The notes under the pieces were generated by a model. The model was not told where the DNA came from. It did not search any database and was given only the letters and a program-made list of their open reading frames with translations. The position numbers were made by a program, and so were the translations under genes. A DNA stretch of 64,000 nucleotides from SIG440 sp045645485. Lineage in GTDB: Bacteria > Bacillota > Clostridia > Monoglobales > Monoglobaceae. Shown piece by piece: positions 17,446 to 26,615 of this stretch; position 1 is the stretch's first letter; each line of letters starts with the position of its first letter. The stretch spans positions 13,807 to 77,806 of the forward strand of contig JAZRIX010000061.1 in the NCBI GenBank assembly GCA_045645485.1, read 5' to 3'.

Positions 17446-19126
17446 AGATAATATGATTTATCAGGATAAGGAAAGCTTGAAGAATTATGTGACGGATCAC
17501 CGTATTTGGCAAGGAATTCCCAGTATAGAAATTACAAAAAACGGAAGAATGTTTGTTACTTTTTATTCAGGCAATGGCGGAGAGCGTCTCGGAAATTTTG
17601 CGGTTGTCATTATGTCTGATGACAACGGACAGACCTTTGGCGAACCTATTGTTGCGGCATATAAAGACGAAGAACACAGATGCTTTGACCCGTGCCTGTG
17701 GATAGATCCTCTTGGGAGACTTTGGTTTACATGGTCGATTATGCCTGATGACGGGACTTATGCTTCTATATGTGAAAACCCTGATGCTGATGAGCTTGTG
17801 TGGAGTGAATCCTTTTATGTCGGTGATGAAATAATGATGAATAAGCCGACCGTTCTGTCTACGGGGGAATGGTATTTTCCTATTGCGATATGGCCGAGAG
17901 AAATGAGAAAGATTTACAGGCACAGGTATGAGGCCGACCGAATTCCCGGTGCCTATGCATACAAGACTATCAACAACGGAAAAACTTTTGAACGTCTTGG
18001 GGGTGCTGATGGCGGTTATCGTGATTTTGATGAGCATATGATTGTGGAACTCAATGACGAAACATTAGCCAACTATATCAGAGTGGACGGCGGAATAGCT
18101 GTGTGTTATTCCTATGACAGGGGAAAAACCTGGACCAAGAGCGTTCACACGGGATTGGGTGAGACTCCTTCAAGGTTCCATATACGCAGACTCAAATCCG
18201 GAAGACTTATGTTGGTTACTCATATTGATTCAAAACATAAGCGTGTAAAAAGGTGTAACCTTGCTGTATTGCTTTCTGAGGATGAGGGAAAAACCTGGCC
18301 ATACAGAATGATAATTGACGAAAGGGATTGGGTTTCGTATCCTGATGCAAAAGAAGGCGAAGACGGATTTATTTATATAGTATATGACCGTGAACGTCAG
18401 GGAATTTCCATTGAGCATGCATATACTCAGGCACGTGAAATTCTTATGGCAAAGATAACTGAAGAGGATGTTATTGCCGGAAAGCTTGTAAATAGCGAAA
18501 GTAAGCTCAAACATATTGTGTCAAAGCTTGGAAAGTTTTATGATGAAACCATAAATTATTATGAAGAACCGGACAGATTTTCGGATGATGAGCTTGCTAA
18601 TTTGTTGCTGACAAAGTACGCTGATGATGTTGTCGGAAAGATATTTGAATTTTATTCTGTGAACTGTATCAATATGGGAAGTATGAACGGGAAAAAACTT
18701 GACCAATTGATTGAAAGCTATGAAGAGGAGAAGGAGGACAAGGCTGTTGCGGTAAAGAGGATAATAGCTTTTGTACGTTCGTCCTCATCGGGAACCTCAA
18801 ACAACCCGCCCATTGTAAATGCAGTGAAGGATGTAATACTAAAGAATGTGGAGGATGACTTATCTGTAAGCTGTATTGCCGAAAAGATAGGAGTAAGTGC
18901 ATATTACATGATGCACCAGTTTAAGGCGATTACGGGTACGACAATCACAAGTTACAAAAAGGAGCTCAAGCTATCAAAGGCTAAAAGAATGTTGGTCAAT
19001 ACTGAAAAAAGTATGACAGAAATTGCACAGATGTGCGGATTCGGAAGCTCCAGCTATTTTGCAAAAATATTTATGCAGGCGGAGGGTGTCTCTCCTACTG
19101 AATACAGAAAACAGCTTAAGGGCTGA
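17429..19126 (+). CDS. Sialidase-fold (BNR) protein fused to an AraC-type DNA-binding domain
   Basis: A 565-residue protein without a signal peptide. Residues about 20-370 look like a sialidase/BNR beta-propeller: three Asp-box-like repeats, SDDNGQTF, SYDRGKTW and SEDEGKTW. Residues about 465-565 are an AraC/XylS double helix-turn-helix, with NVEDDLSVSCIAEKIGVSAYYMMHQFK and the classic end SMTEIAQMCGFGSSSYFAKIF and SPTEYR (written in two pieces). The join suggests a cytoplasmic regulator whose propeller binds, and perhaps cleaves, a sugar ligand. It starts 17 bases inside dgoK, so it belongs to the ketodeoxy-sugar operon and probably controls it. Catalytic competence was not judged. Confidence 0.8.
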   Translation: MNELIKDNMIYQDKESLKNYVTDHRIWQGIPSIEITKNGRMFVTFYSGNGGERLGNFAVVIMSDDNGQTFGEPIVAAYKDEEHRCFDPCLWIDPLGRLWFTWSIMPDDGTYASICENPDADELVWSESFYVGDEIMMNKPTVLSTGEWYFPIAIWPREMRKIYRHRYEADRIPGAYAYKTINNGKTFERLGGADGGYRDFDEHMIVELNDETLANYIRVDGGIAVCYSYDRGKTWTKSVHTGLGETPSRFHIRRLKSGRLMLVTHIDSKHKRVKRCNLAVLLSEDEGKTWPYRMIIDERDWVSYPDAKEGEDGFIYIVYDRERQGISIEHAYTQAREILMAKITEEDVIAGKLVNSESKLKHIVSKLGKFYDETINYYEEPDRFSDDELANLLLTKYADDVVGKIFEFYSVNCINMGSMNGKKLDQLIESYEEEKEDKAVAVKRIIAFVRSSSSGTSNNPPIVNAVKDVILKNVEDDLSVSCIAEKIGVSAYYMMHQFKAITGTTITSYKKELKLSKAKRMLVNTEKSMTEIAQMCGFGSSSYFAKIFMQAEGVSPTEYRKQLKG

Positions 19127-19260
19127 ACTGTATAAAACTAAAGAGACTGTGTGTGCTGATATTTTCAGAAAGATTTTTGTTGAAAATATTAGGACAGCAG
19201 TCTTTTTTATATAATAGGGATTTGCGTATTTCCTTGTATATAAAAATAAGATTAAATAGT

Positions 19261-19350
19261 CCATGCGAGATTTTCCGACTATGTCGGAAACGCATATGGA
19301 CGACCGAAAGCGTGGATGCTACGACCGCCGCCTGCGGCAAGCGGCGCAGC
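19261..19350. repeat. Dispersed palindromic repeat, copy B, with a second hairpin
   Basis: 19261-19299 is a long imperfect palindrome, CCATGCG to CGCATATGG, around a perfect TTTCCGA / TCGGAAA stem. 19318-19350 repeats copy A (11885-11917) with two base changes. Confidence 0.75.
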
Positions 19351-19453
19351 TACTTTCTTGTTGTAAAACACAAGGTATGGTTATTTACAGGAAGAAACAA
19401 TGTATATATTGAAAAATTGACTTGATATACACTGTATTTGTGAGCTTAAAATA

Positions 19454-19482
19454 TTGACTTCAAAAAAATAAAATGATATAAT
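19454..19482 (+). promoter_or_regulatory. Promoter for the tubulin-like gene pair
   Basis: TTGACT 19454-19459, 17-base spacer, TATAAT 19477-19482 with TGA before it. It gives a leader of about 85 bases. Confidence 0.8.
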
Positions 19483-19576
19483 ATTATAGATTGTATCGTT
19501 TTATATGCTTGGTATATTTTATTATACATATCAGCTGAATGGAAAAAAGCAGTTTTGCTTGAGAGGAGCGACGGTT

Positions 19577-22378
19577 ATGAGTGAAATGTTATACGGAAAT
19601 ACCGGTCGGCGGGATGAGAGTTTTAATATAGATATGAAGCAGCCTCTGTACCTGAAACTTCAGGGGGAGGCGGTTATTCCACTGTTCAAATCCTTGATTG
19701 GAGACAATTGTCAGGGAAATGGCGAGAATTTTGTATTTCTGGGCGATGTGCAGTGTGAGGAAGAGAAGGTTTGTGTTATGGGATATAACACAAACCTTGA
19801 AAACGGAAACCGTGCTGGCGGATACAGCCACTATATTGCTTTTCCTCAGGATGCCAAAAAAACCACGGCGTTTTTTGAAAAAGCAAGGTTTCTGACCAAA
19901 GAAGGGTATACAGAGTATCTTTCAAAGAAGGCTGTAACAGGTGCAAAACGGTTTGTGATTGAAGCAAAAGAAGTTCCCATTGATATAGATGCCAAAAAAA
20001 GACTTGTCAACAATGTTCTGGAAATGTTCATGAAGAAAAGCAAAAGAAAAGCTGTTACATTTTCTTTTGAGGTATTGTCGGCAGAAGAATTTTCGGCAAA
20101 ATCACTTTTTGTTCTGACAGAGATTATGAAGTATCTTCCTTTTCAGATGCGAAAGAATATCTCCTTTGCTTCTTATGTGAATTCCAATCAGGAGCTTCCT
20201 GAAAATTTAAATCTTGGGGCATATTGCGGTCGGAATATATCTGTTGCACCTGAATGTATCAGTATAGATGATGTTACCAAGTTTACAGAAGGCGAATTTT
20301 TTGAGTTTGTTGAAAAGGTTTTTGCAATGGCGGATCACGAACGTGAAGAATACTTTGAAATTCTGCACAAAGAGCTTGAAATTCCCTTGCTGAAACAGTC
20401 GGAAGCTGAAGTGAAGTCTGATGTTTATCTTGTGGATATTGAAAAAAAGACTTTGTGGTCTTCGGGAGTTGCGGAAAAAGCTATTGATGATATCTATAAG
20501 TCTGTCGAGGATGTTTTGAAAGTGTATCCCGTGTATCTTGCTATGGCGAAAGAAAGACTTCTGGGTGAGGGGGATACTACGGTTGATTATTTGAATAAAA
20601 CAATACTGGCAACTAAAAATATTGAAGAATTCAAGGCTGTTTACACACGTATTCATACTCTTTTTTTGCTGTGCAGTTTTAAGTTTGACGATATTATGAG
20701 GGTTATGTCAAAACATGCGACCGAAAGTTTTCTGAAACCGGAACAAGATTCTAAAGATATTATCAGGTCAATAGATGAATTAAAAGCGATTAATCCTGAA
20801 CTTCTTGATGAAGATATCATACTTGGGTGTATAGAACACTCTTTGAAAAACAAAAAAACTCTGGAGGATGTTTTTGAACAATATATTGCTTTCAAGGAAA
20901 AGAATTATGTAGATAGCGAGCTTCTTGAAGAAAAAGTTGAAGAAGTCCTGGAGCTGCTTATTGTAAGAGCTACGGAACTGTTTTCGGATTCAAAACAAAA
21001 GCTTCAGGAAATGCAGAGAATTTTTGATAACTTTAAAAACACATACTCAACTATGGATTACAGTACGGTTCAGAGGGTATTTGAAGTTTTTGTGCAGGAG
21101 TTTTTTGATGGTGTATGCGATGAGAATGTCAGAGCAGACTTTGGGATGCTGTACCAGCTGGACAGCAAGCTCAGCAGCATTAATGATGTAGGTGATATTA
21201 TAGAATGTCTTGGCCAAATCTCTGATATAAGCTGTGATGCGGATGAAACGGCAAAGCAAAAAACTTCAAATGAGTATCGTACAATATCACAGAAAATGAT
21301 AGTTTATCTTCAGAACCGCATCTTGTCATATGAAGAACTGATTACTTTGCTTGAGGGTGTAAAAGAATCTGTAGCAAAGCTTGAGGGTATGGGGATTTAT
21401 GACGGGGAGCCTGTCATTGTCGGTGAAGATGACGAGAGAATTGTTGTTCCAGACGGTATGCAAAGGTTTTTGTATATTTTTGATATGTTGCTGACGGGTA
21501 TAAATTCTGCACCAAACCTTTATGATGCAATGAAAAGTTATGATGACGTCAGAAAAGAACTTCTGGATAACTGTGAAATCGGACTCAGAGAGGTTTTTAA
21601 AAACCAAGGGACTGTTGTGTTGAAAAATATTCTTGCTGAAAATCCTGAGTGGTGTGAACAGAAAAACATTGAAGAGGTCATCAGAAAGCTTGTTAAGGAA
21701 GATGCGGTGAAGGTGTCGACAATCAGTGCGTTGAAAAAATGCGGCAAAGAGATTCCGTCGAACGGAAATAAGAACTTTGTTGTGTTTGCTATATTTAATC
21801 TTATGGTAATTATGGCAGCTGTTATACTGGTGTTTGCAGGTCTGTGGATGCTCAGCAACGATGGCGGAAGTGAGAATATTGGACCCGAAGTTGTTCATAT
21901 TATGAAAACCGATACTGAAATAAAGGTAGAGAATTATCTCAGAAGCTTTGATTATCAGGATGATGAGTATGACAGTGCAAAGCTGTTTGTAGGCAGGATT
22001 GCTGAGGATGAAGAAACTGATGATTTGTGGAAAATAACTGTTGTAAATGATTGCGTCAATCCTGAATTTTCAGGAAAGGAAATAAGTGCAAAGTATGAAC
22101 CTCTGCCTGGTCGCAGTCGTGAATATTATAATATAAAAAAGGCTGAAACAGAAGAAAATTATATTGTTGTTACAAGATTGGGTGATGACAGTATATACAG
22201 AATAATTGACATTTTTGCTTTGCCGGAAAATTTTGGTGAGAACTATGATTTTGAGAAGGATTTTAATGCCGAAGTTCACAAAAATCCCACCGAAAAGGAG
22301 TTCATCAAAAATATTATAAGCTATGTAGGTTACAAATGCGGTTATCTGAACATAGAAGAAAGCACTGACGGAGAATGA
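19577..22378 (+). CDS. Large membrane-anchored partner of a tubulin-like protein
   Basis: A 933-residue protein; ATG 19577 chosen for GAGAGGAG upstream, rather than an earlier in-frame start. Residues 1 to about 730 are soluble and mostly helical after about 250. Around 180-220 the text LPFQMRKNISFASYV resembles the LP-x-x-x-R-x-x-x-SF segment of GAP1-type proteins, which comparative genomics places beside GTPase or tubulin-like genes; I offer that as a weak likeness only. One membrane helix (about 733-759) is followed by a 174-residue C-terminal domain, acidic and probably outside the membrane. It lies 39 bases before the tubulin-like gene and shares its promoter, so the two very likely work together. 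Function unknown. Confidence 0.7.
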   Translation: MSEMLYGNTGRRDESFNIDMKQPLYLKLQGEAVIPLFKSLIGDNCQGNGENFVFLGDVQCEEEKVCVMGYNTNLENGNRAGGYSHYIAFPQDAKKTTAFFEKARFLTKEGYTEYLSKKAVTGAKRFVIEAKEVPIDIDAKKRLVNNVLEMFMKKSKRKAVTFSFEVLSAEEFSAKSLFVLTEIMKYLPFQMRKNISFASYVNSNQELPENLNLGAYCGRNISVAPECISIDDVTKFTEGEFFEFVEKVFAMADHEREEYFEILHKELEIPLLKQSEAEVKSDVYLVDIEKKTLWSSGVAEKAIDDIYKSVEDVLKVYPVYLAMAKERLLGEGDTTVDYLNKTILATKNIEEFKAVYTRIHTLFLLCSFKFDDIMRVMSKHATESFLKPEQDSKDIIRSIDELKAINPELLDEDIILGCIEHSLKNKKTLEDVFEQYIAFKEKNYVDSELLEEKVEEVLELLIVRATELFSDSKQKLQEMQRIFDNFKNTYSTMDYSTVQRVFEVFVQEFFDGVCDENVRADFGMLYQLDSKLSSINDVGDIIECLGQISDISCDADETAKQKTSNEYRTISQKMIVYLQNRILSYEELITLLEGVKESVAKLEGMGIYDGEPVIVGEDDERIVVPDGMQRFLYIFDMLLTGINSAPNLYDAMKSYDDVRKELLDNCEIGLREVFKNQGTVVLKNILAENPEWCEQKNIEEVIRKLVKEDAVKVSTISALKKCGKEIPSNGNKNFVVFAIFNLMVIMAAVILVFAGLWMLSNDGGSENIGPEVVHIMKTDTEIKVENYLRSFDYQDDEYDSAKLFVGRIAEDEETDDLWKITVVNDCVNPEFSGKEISAKYEPLPGRSREYYNIKKAETEENYIVVTRLGDDSIYRIIDIFALPENFGENYDFEKDFNAEVHKNPTEKEFIKNIISYVGYKCGYLNIEESTDGE

Positions 22379-22417
22379 TGGATAATACCGCAAATTTTTG
22401 AAAAAGTGGGGGAGATT

Positions 22418-25387
22418 ATGAATATTTTACAGGAGAAAAATCTTTTAAAGCTTGATATCACAGAAGGCACAGGAATATTTTCAGAAGTTCCGGTACTTGA
22501 ATGCGTGGAGCACCCCACTCTTTTACTTGGTATAGGCGGTCTTGGATGCCGTACTGTTAACGGTCTAAAAGAGAAAATGAAACGGCGGTTCAATCTGGCA
22601 GACGGACATTTGAGATTTCTTGCTATAGACTCTTCAGTCAGTGATTTGAAAACGATGGATTCTCTTGATGAAGATGAAAAGCTGTTGGTATTTGATGAAG
22701 CAGTTTTGGAATTAAAAGCTGATGAAGAGCTGTATCCGGAGTATGTGAAAAAATGGAAAACCCCCGGTTATTTGCCAAGGCTTGAAGGTGACGGTTGCTT
22801 GGGTGTGCGTCAGAACGGAAGAATATTGCTCTCTATTCCTGAGGTATACGAAAAGGTTCGTGAAAAGCTGAAGGACAAGCTTGCCAATATTGGTGAAGGC
22901 AATTTTTCACCTCAGAGCAGACTGAATATTATTTTTGTGACAGGCATATCAGGTGGAACAGGGAGCGGTATGTTTATTGACCTTGCATACCTTGTTCAGG
23001 ATATATTGATAAATGAAGCTCCCATGATCAGCAGGAGCAGTTTCAGAATGCATGCATATCTTTATATGCCTGATGTTTTTGCAGGTAAGGGAATTTCTGA
23101 TAATTGGCTGAAAAGAAACGGTTATGCCGCACTTAAGGAGCTGGATTATTTTTACAACCTGACAAAATCAGGCGGTGAATATAAGTGGCCCTTTTATGAA
23201 GGAGAAGTGAAAAATTCCAAGCACAAGGTTTTTGACTGTTGTACGCTTCTTTCGCCCAAATGTGCAATTTATGACAAAAAGAAATATGTTATGTCAACGG
23301 TCAGCGAGGCGGTTGATGTTTTGCTGTCCATTCTTACAAAAAAAGGCAGTAATGTTGATGTTTATGAAGCTTCGCTGTACAATATTAATACGGTTACTCA
23401 GAATTGGATGAATATTTTGGGGGCAGATACCAAGAGCTTTCCCAGAAGCGTAAACTATAAATATAATATAATACAGTACGGCAGTGCAAAAATTCCCGTT
23501 GAGGAAATTATGATGTATATGGCAAAAAAGGTGTTTGATGTTCTTTTTGCTGAGTACAGGGATATGCAGGCACTTTCGGGTAATTATATTTCAGGCATAA
23601 TGAAGGATGCAGGGTTGTCTGATGTTTATAGTGTTGCTGCAGAACTTAAAAATAAAGTGAATAAACCGTCTGTTGGTTCTGATGAAGCGTTGCCTGTGGG
23701 CATAACGGGATTGAAAGGTTCATTCAAGGATTGGATGGAAAAAACTTTTAATGATTATCAGTCATTGGGGTATTCTGAAAGCTGCAAGGAAGAGACAGTT
23801 GCAAAATTAAAACAGATAGTTGAAGTAATAAGCAGAAAACTTGATGAAGTCTTTGGCACTTTTGGACCGTTCTTTGCCAGAATGGCTGTAACGGCAACGG
23901 CTGAAAACGACGGATTCGACGGAATAATGGTTTTGCTGAAGTCGCTTCAAAAAGACTTATATAATAGATGCAACGGACAGCAAAAGGAATTTCTATCCCG
24001 CGAAGAGCTTTTTGAAGAACTGGGAAAAGAGGCAGATTCTTTGCCGAAGTTGTTTGGTCGTGAAAAAGCTGAGAACTTTTTGAAAAAAGCAAAGCAGGAA
24101 ATAGAAAAAAACACCGTTGAACGTGCTGTTTTTGAACATATATCAGAGGGTATTTTTGAAGTATATTCTCAGGTTGAAGAAAAACTGAAAACATATAATA
24201 CCTTTATTGATGTTCTGAGCAGAGTGAAAGAGATAGTTGACAAAAATGCGATGTATGTATCGGGGCAGACTGAGACGGGAGGCTACCTGTTGGATTTATC
24301 CGATGAAACAGAAAACGGAAAACGTTTGAAGGCGTGTATTGATTCTTATCTCACTCATGAAAAATTAAAGGCTTTTAAAAATACCCTGAAAAGTGAAATA
24401 AAAAGCTCTGCAAACAGAGAACAATTTCTTGATGAAGGCGAATTGTTTGATGCTGCAGGAGTGATTCAGCGGACCTTTGACGCTATGTTTGCAGAATACT
24501 ATGCTCAGGCAACAGAACGTTTTTTGGTGGTGTATTATAGGAATCTTGGCGAGGATTATGCCGAAAGACTGGAAATGATTATGGAAAACAGTGAATTGTG
24601 TCACAGTGAGCTTGAAAAAGCGGCTGAAGAAATATGTCAGAAGATAAGCGGAAAGAGCAAGCTTATGTGTGACGTTCAGATGAGCGATTATTTTCCGGTA
24701 TTGCTCAGAACTGTTACTGTGCCTGAAAGTGTAAGGCAAGGGTTTGAGAGTGCGGTGTCGGTTTATTTCAATCCTAGACCTGTGCTGTTGGCAAATGAAG
24801 GAACAAGGCTGGTTGAAATGCTCAGAGTTTATACCGGGGTTCCTCTTACCGCATTGAAAAAATTAAATGAATATGATCGGGAATATGACATTGCCATTCA
24901 GAATAACATTGTCGGAATTCATATTGATGAAGGAAAAGATTCGGATTTTCGTATGTTGCCCGCTCCCTTTGCCGTTGAAGTATGGGAGCAGTTCAGCAAA
25001 AATCACAAGTCTGTATTTGAACAAGGTATAATTCAGAAAATAGAGGAAGATATTGAATTCTTAAAAAAGAACAAATTACTTCTTGCGAATGACGATGCTG
25101 AGAAAAGCAATCCCAGAATTATCGGATATTTTGAGGAAAGCTTGAATGATGACATTTTGGAAAAGCTTTCGTCTTCGGATGTTTCGGGCATGGAGGGAGT
25201 TTCAAAGATTCTTTCGGAAAACGGTGTTGAAGTGAAGGAATTACCCATCAAGATGATAAGTGATTATGGATTGACAGATACTCTGGGGAATGTACGTATT
25301 ATTCTGAGAAAAAATCCACGGTTACTTAAAAAGGTATCCGGTTTTATCAAACAGTACAAGTGCATTCTTGAAGCTTTGAATCAATAA
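22418..25387 (+). CDS. Tubulin/FtsZ-like GTPase, large (Tubulin_2 type)
   Basis: A 989-residue protein, ATG after GGGGGAG. The N-terminal domain carries LLLGIGGLGCRTVNGL (about 36-51) and FVTGISGGTGSGMFIDL (about 174-190): the second holds the GGTGSG tubulin signature, different from FtsZ's GGGTGTG, and the first is the usual glycine loop. Unlike FtsZ it continues for another 750 residues, largely helical with coiled-coil stretches and no family I recognise. Large FtsZ-like proteins of this kind were described by Makarova and Koonin (2010) and proposed to remodel membranes; the adjacent membrane-anchored protein fits that. Both genes share a promoter. The exact subfamily is not settled. Confidence 0.8.
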   Translation: MNILQEKNLLKLDITEGTGIFSEVPVLECVEHPTLLLGIGGLGCRTVNGLKEKMKRRFNLADGHLRFLAIDSSVSDLKTMDSLDEDEKLLVFDEAVLELKADEELYPEYVKKWKTPGYLPRLEGDGCLGVRQNGRILLSIPEVYEKVREKLKDKLANIGEGNFSPQSRLNIIFVTGISGGTGSGMFIDLAYLVQDILINEAPMISRSSFRMHAYLYMPDVFAGKGISDNWLKRNGYAALKELDYFYNLTKSGGEYKWPFYEGEVKNSKHKVFDCCTLLSPKCAIYDKKKYVMSTVSEAVDVLLSILTKKGSNVDVYEASLYNINTVTQNWMNILGADTKSFPRSVNYKYNIIQYGSAKIPVEEIMMYMAKKVFDVLFAEYRDMQALSGNYISGIMKDAGLSDVYSVAAELKNKVNKPSVGSDEALPVGITGLKGSFKDWMEKTFNDYQSLGYSESCKEETVAKLKQIVEVISRKLDEVFGTFGPFFARMAVTATAENDGFDGIMVLLKSLQKDLYNRCNGQQKEFLSREELFEELGKEADSLPKLFGREKAENFLKKAKQEIEKNTVERAVFEHISEGIFEVYSQVEEKLKTYNTFIDVLSRVKEIVDKNAMYVSGQTETGGYLLDLSDETENGKRLKACIDSYLTHEKLKAFKNTLKSEIKSSANREQFLDEGELFDAAGVIQRTFDAMFAEYYAQATERFLVVYYRNLGEDYAERLEMIMENSELCHSELEKAAEEICQKISGKSKLMCDVQMSDYFPVLLRTVTVPESVRQGFESAVSVYFNPRPVLLANEGTRLVEMLRVYTGVPLTALKKLNEYDREYDIAIQNNIVGIHIDEGKDSDFRMLPAPFAVEVWEQFSKNHKSVFEQGIIQKIEEDIEFLKKNKLLLANDDAEKSNPRIIGYFEESLNDDILEKLSSSDVSGMEGVSKILSENGVEVKELPIKMISDYGLTDTLGNVRIILRKNPRLLKKVSGFIKQYKCILEALNQ

Positions 25388-25426
25388 AACAGCACAGAAA
25401 AGACTATGAGATTTTGTGAAAATTTT

Positions 25427-25474
25427 TAACATAAAATTATAAAAATTGGTTGAAAAAAGTTCTGTTTTATGTTA
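25427..25474. promoter_or_regulatory. Inverted repeat before the small membrane peptide
   Basis: TAACATAAAA (25427-25436) and TTTTATGTTA (25465-25474), a perfect 10-bp pair 28 bases apart, upstream of a TATAAT at 25478-25483. Could be an operator; AT richness makes chance possible. Confidence 0.3.
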
Positions 25475-25516
25475 TTTTATAATTATAGAGAGAAAAATAT
25501 AAGGAGGCTGTATAAA

Positions 25517-25624
25517 ATGAAAAAGCTATGGATTATTATATCGGTTTCTATTGCGGTATTGGCTATAATTGCAACAGTTATTGCTGTTATCAGCAGACAG
25601 AAAACGGGGGACGACCTGATTTAA
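25517..25624 (+). CDS. Small single-span membrane peptide (35 residues)
   Basis: ATG 25517 to TAA 25624. AAGGAGG lies ten bases before the ATG, one of the strongest ribosome sites in the window. The product is a Lys-Lys start, one hydrophobic helix of about 20 residues (starting LWIIISVSIAVL) and a charged tail, QKTGDDLI. It is enclosed by an AT-rich upstream region and an 11-bp terminator, so it is a tiny separate unit. I know no named family; type I toxins and small stress membrane proteins share this layout, but no antisense RNA was looked for. Confidence 0.65.
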   Translation: MKKLWIIISVSIAVLAIIATVIAVISRQKTGDDLI

Positions 25625-25664
25625 GGTCAAATTGAGAAATTTACATATTTGTAATAAAATTCTC

Positions 25665-25695
25665 GAAAACCATAGGGATTATCTCTATGGTTTTC
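25665..25695 (+). terminator. Terminator after the small peptide
   Basis: An 11-bp perfect stem, GAAAACCATAG (25665-25675) with CTATGGTTTTC (25685-25695), nine-base loop. The T-run is short, and the DUF89 gene starts 20 bases later with no promoter visible between, so some read-through is likely. Confidence 0.7.
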
Positions 25696-25715
25696 TTACA
25701 TAAAAGGAGAAAAAT

Positions 25716-26615
25716 ATGGAAGCGAAACGACTGAATTCGGAGTGTATACCATGCTTGCTGAAAAAATATCTTCCTATGCATCCGGAGGATGCAACTGAAG
25801 AAAAGAAAGCTCAATATATGAAAAGAATTCTGCACATAGTTGCTGATGCACCTGATACCGCAAGTGCTCCTGAAATAGTGGATGAAATATGCAAGGTGCA
25901 AAAAGAAATATTTGATTTTGCTGAGGATTACTCCGAAACAAAAAGGTATTTCAACAATTTTATGCTTGAACTTGTGCCCAAGCTTGAAAAAAAGATAGCA
26001 GGGTCAGAGGACGGATTAAAGACAGCAGTTTGTCTTTCTATGACAGGAAATTACATAGACTTTGGTGCAATGAATAAGGTTGATGAGAAAAAGCTGTGTG
26101 AGCTTTTAGACAATGCAGAAAAGCTTTCTCCTGATGAGAATGAATTTCAAAATTTCAGACGGGAACTTCAGAAAGCAAAAAAGCTGGTGTTTCTTACTGA
26201 TAATTGCGGTGAAATTGTACTGGACAAGCTGTTGGTGTCGGAAATAAAAAAACAAAGCCCTGACCTTGATATTGCCGTTATTGTAAGAGGTGCCCCTGTG
26301 CTCAATGATGCAACAATGACAGATGCTTTGCAGGTGGGTTTTGAAAAAGAAGTAAGGGTCCTGGATAACGGAAGCACTGTTGCGGGAACCTGCATAGAAC
26401 GGATTTCAGATACTGCACGAAACGAAATAAAAACAGCGGACCTTATTGTTGCAAAAGGGCAGGGGAATTTTGAAACTTTGAGATTTTGCGGTGAAAATGT
26501 GTATTATCTTTTTATGTGCAAGTGTATGATGTTTGCAAAAAGATTCGGTGTTCCTCAATACAGCCCGATGCTGTTGAATGATCTGAGAATGGACAAAGGG
26601 GTTGGCGGAATTTGA
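25716..26615 (+). CDS. DUF89/ARMT1-like metal-dependent phosphatase
   Basis: A 299-residue protein. An N-terminal CIPCLLKKY segment gives the paired cysteines seen in bacterial DUF89 members, TDNCGEIVLD (about 160-169) is the metal-binding signature, and VAKGQGNFE lies further on. DUF89 proteins are metal-dependent phosphatases that clear damaged or misphosphorylated sugar phosphates. Exact substrate unknown. AAAGGAG precedes the ATG. It is followed by CPBP and NnrE genes; NnrE is also a metabolite-repair enzyme, which is a fitting neighbour. Confidence 0.85.
   Translation: MEAKRLNSECIPCLLKKYLPMHPEDATEEKKAQYMKRILHIVADAPDTASAPEIVDEICKVQKEIFDFAEDYSETKRYFNNFMLELVPKLEKKIAGSEDGLKTAVCLSMTGNYIDFGAMNKVDEKKLCELLDNAEKLSPDENEFQNFRRELQKAKKLVFLTDNCGEIVLDKLLVSEIKKQSPDLDIAVIVRGAPVLNDATMTDALQVGFEKEVRVLDNGSTVAGTCIERISDTARNEIKTADLIVAKGQGNFETLRFCGENVYYLFMCKCMMFAKRFGVPQYSPMLLNDLRMDKGVGGI

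Larger units (their letters stand above)
19127..19576. other. Intergenic region with repeats and promoter
   Basis: About 450 bases between the fusion regulator and the large membrane protein. It contains the palindromic repeat copy B and the promoter at 19454-19482. The short frames here have no ribosome sites or recognisable products. Confidence 0.6.
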
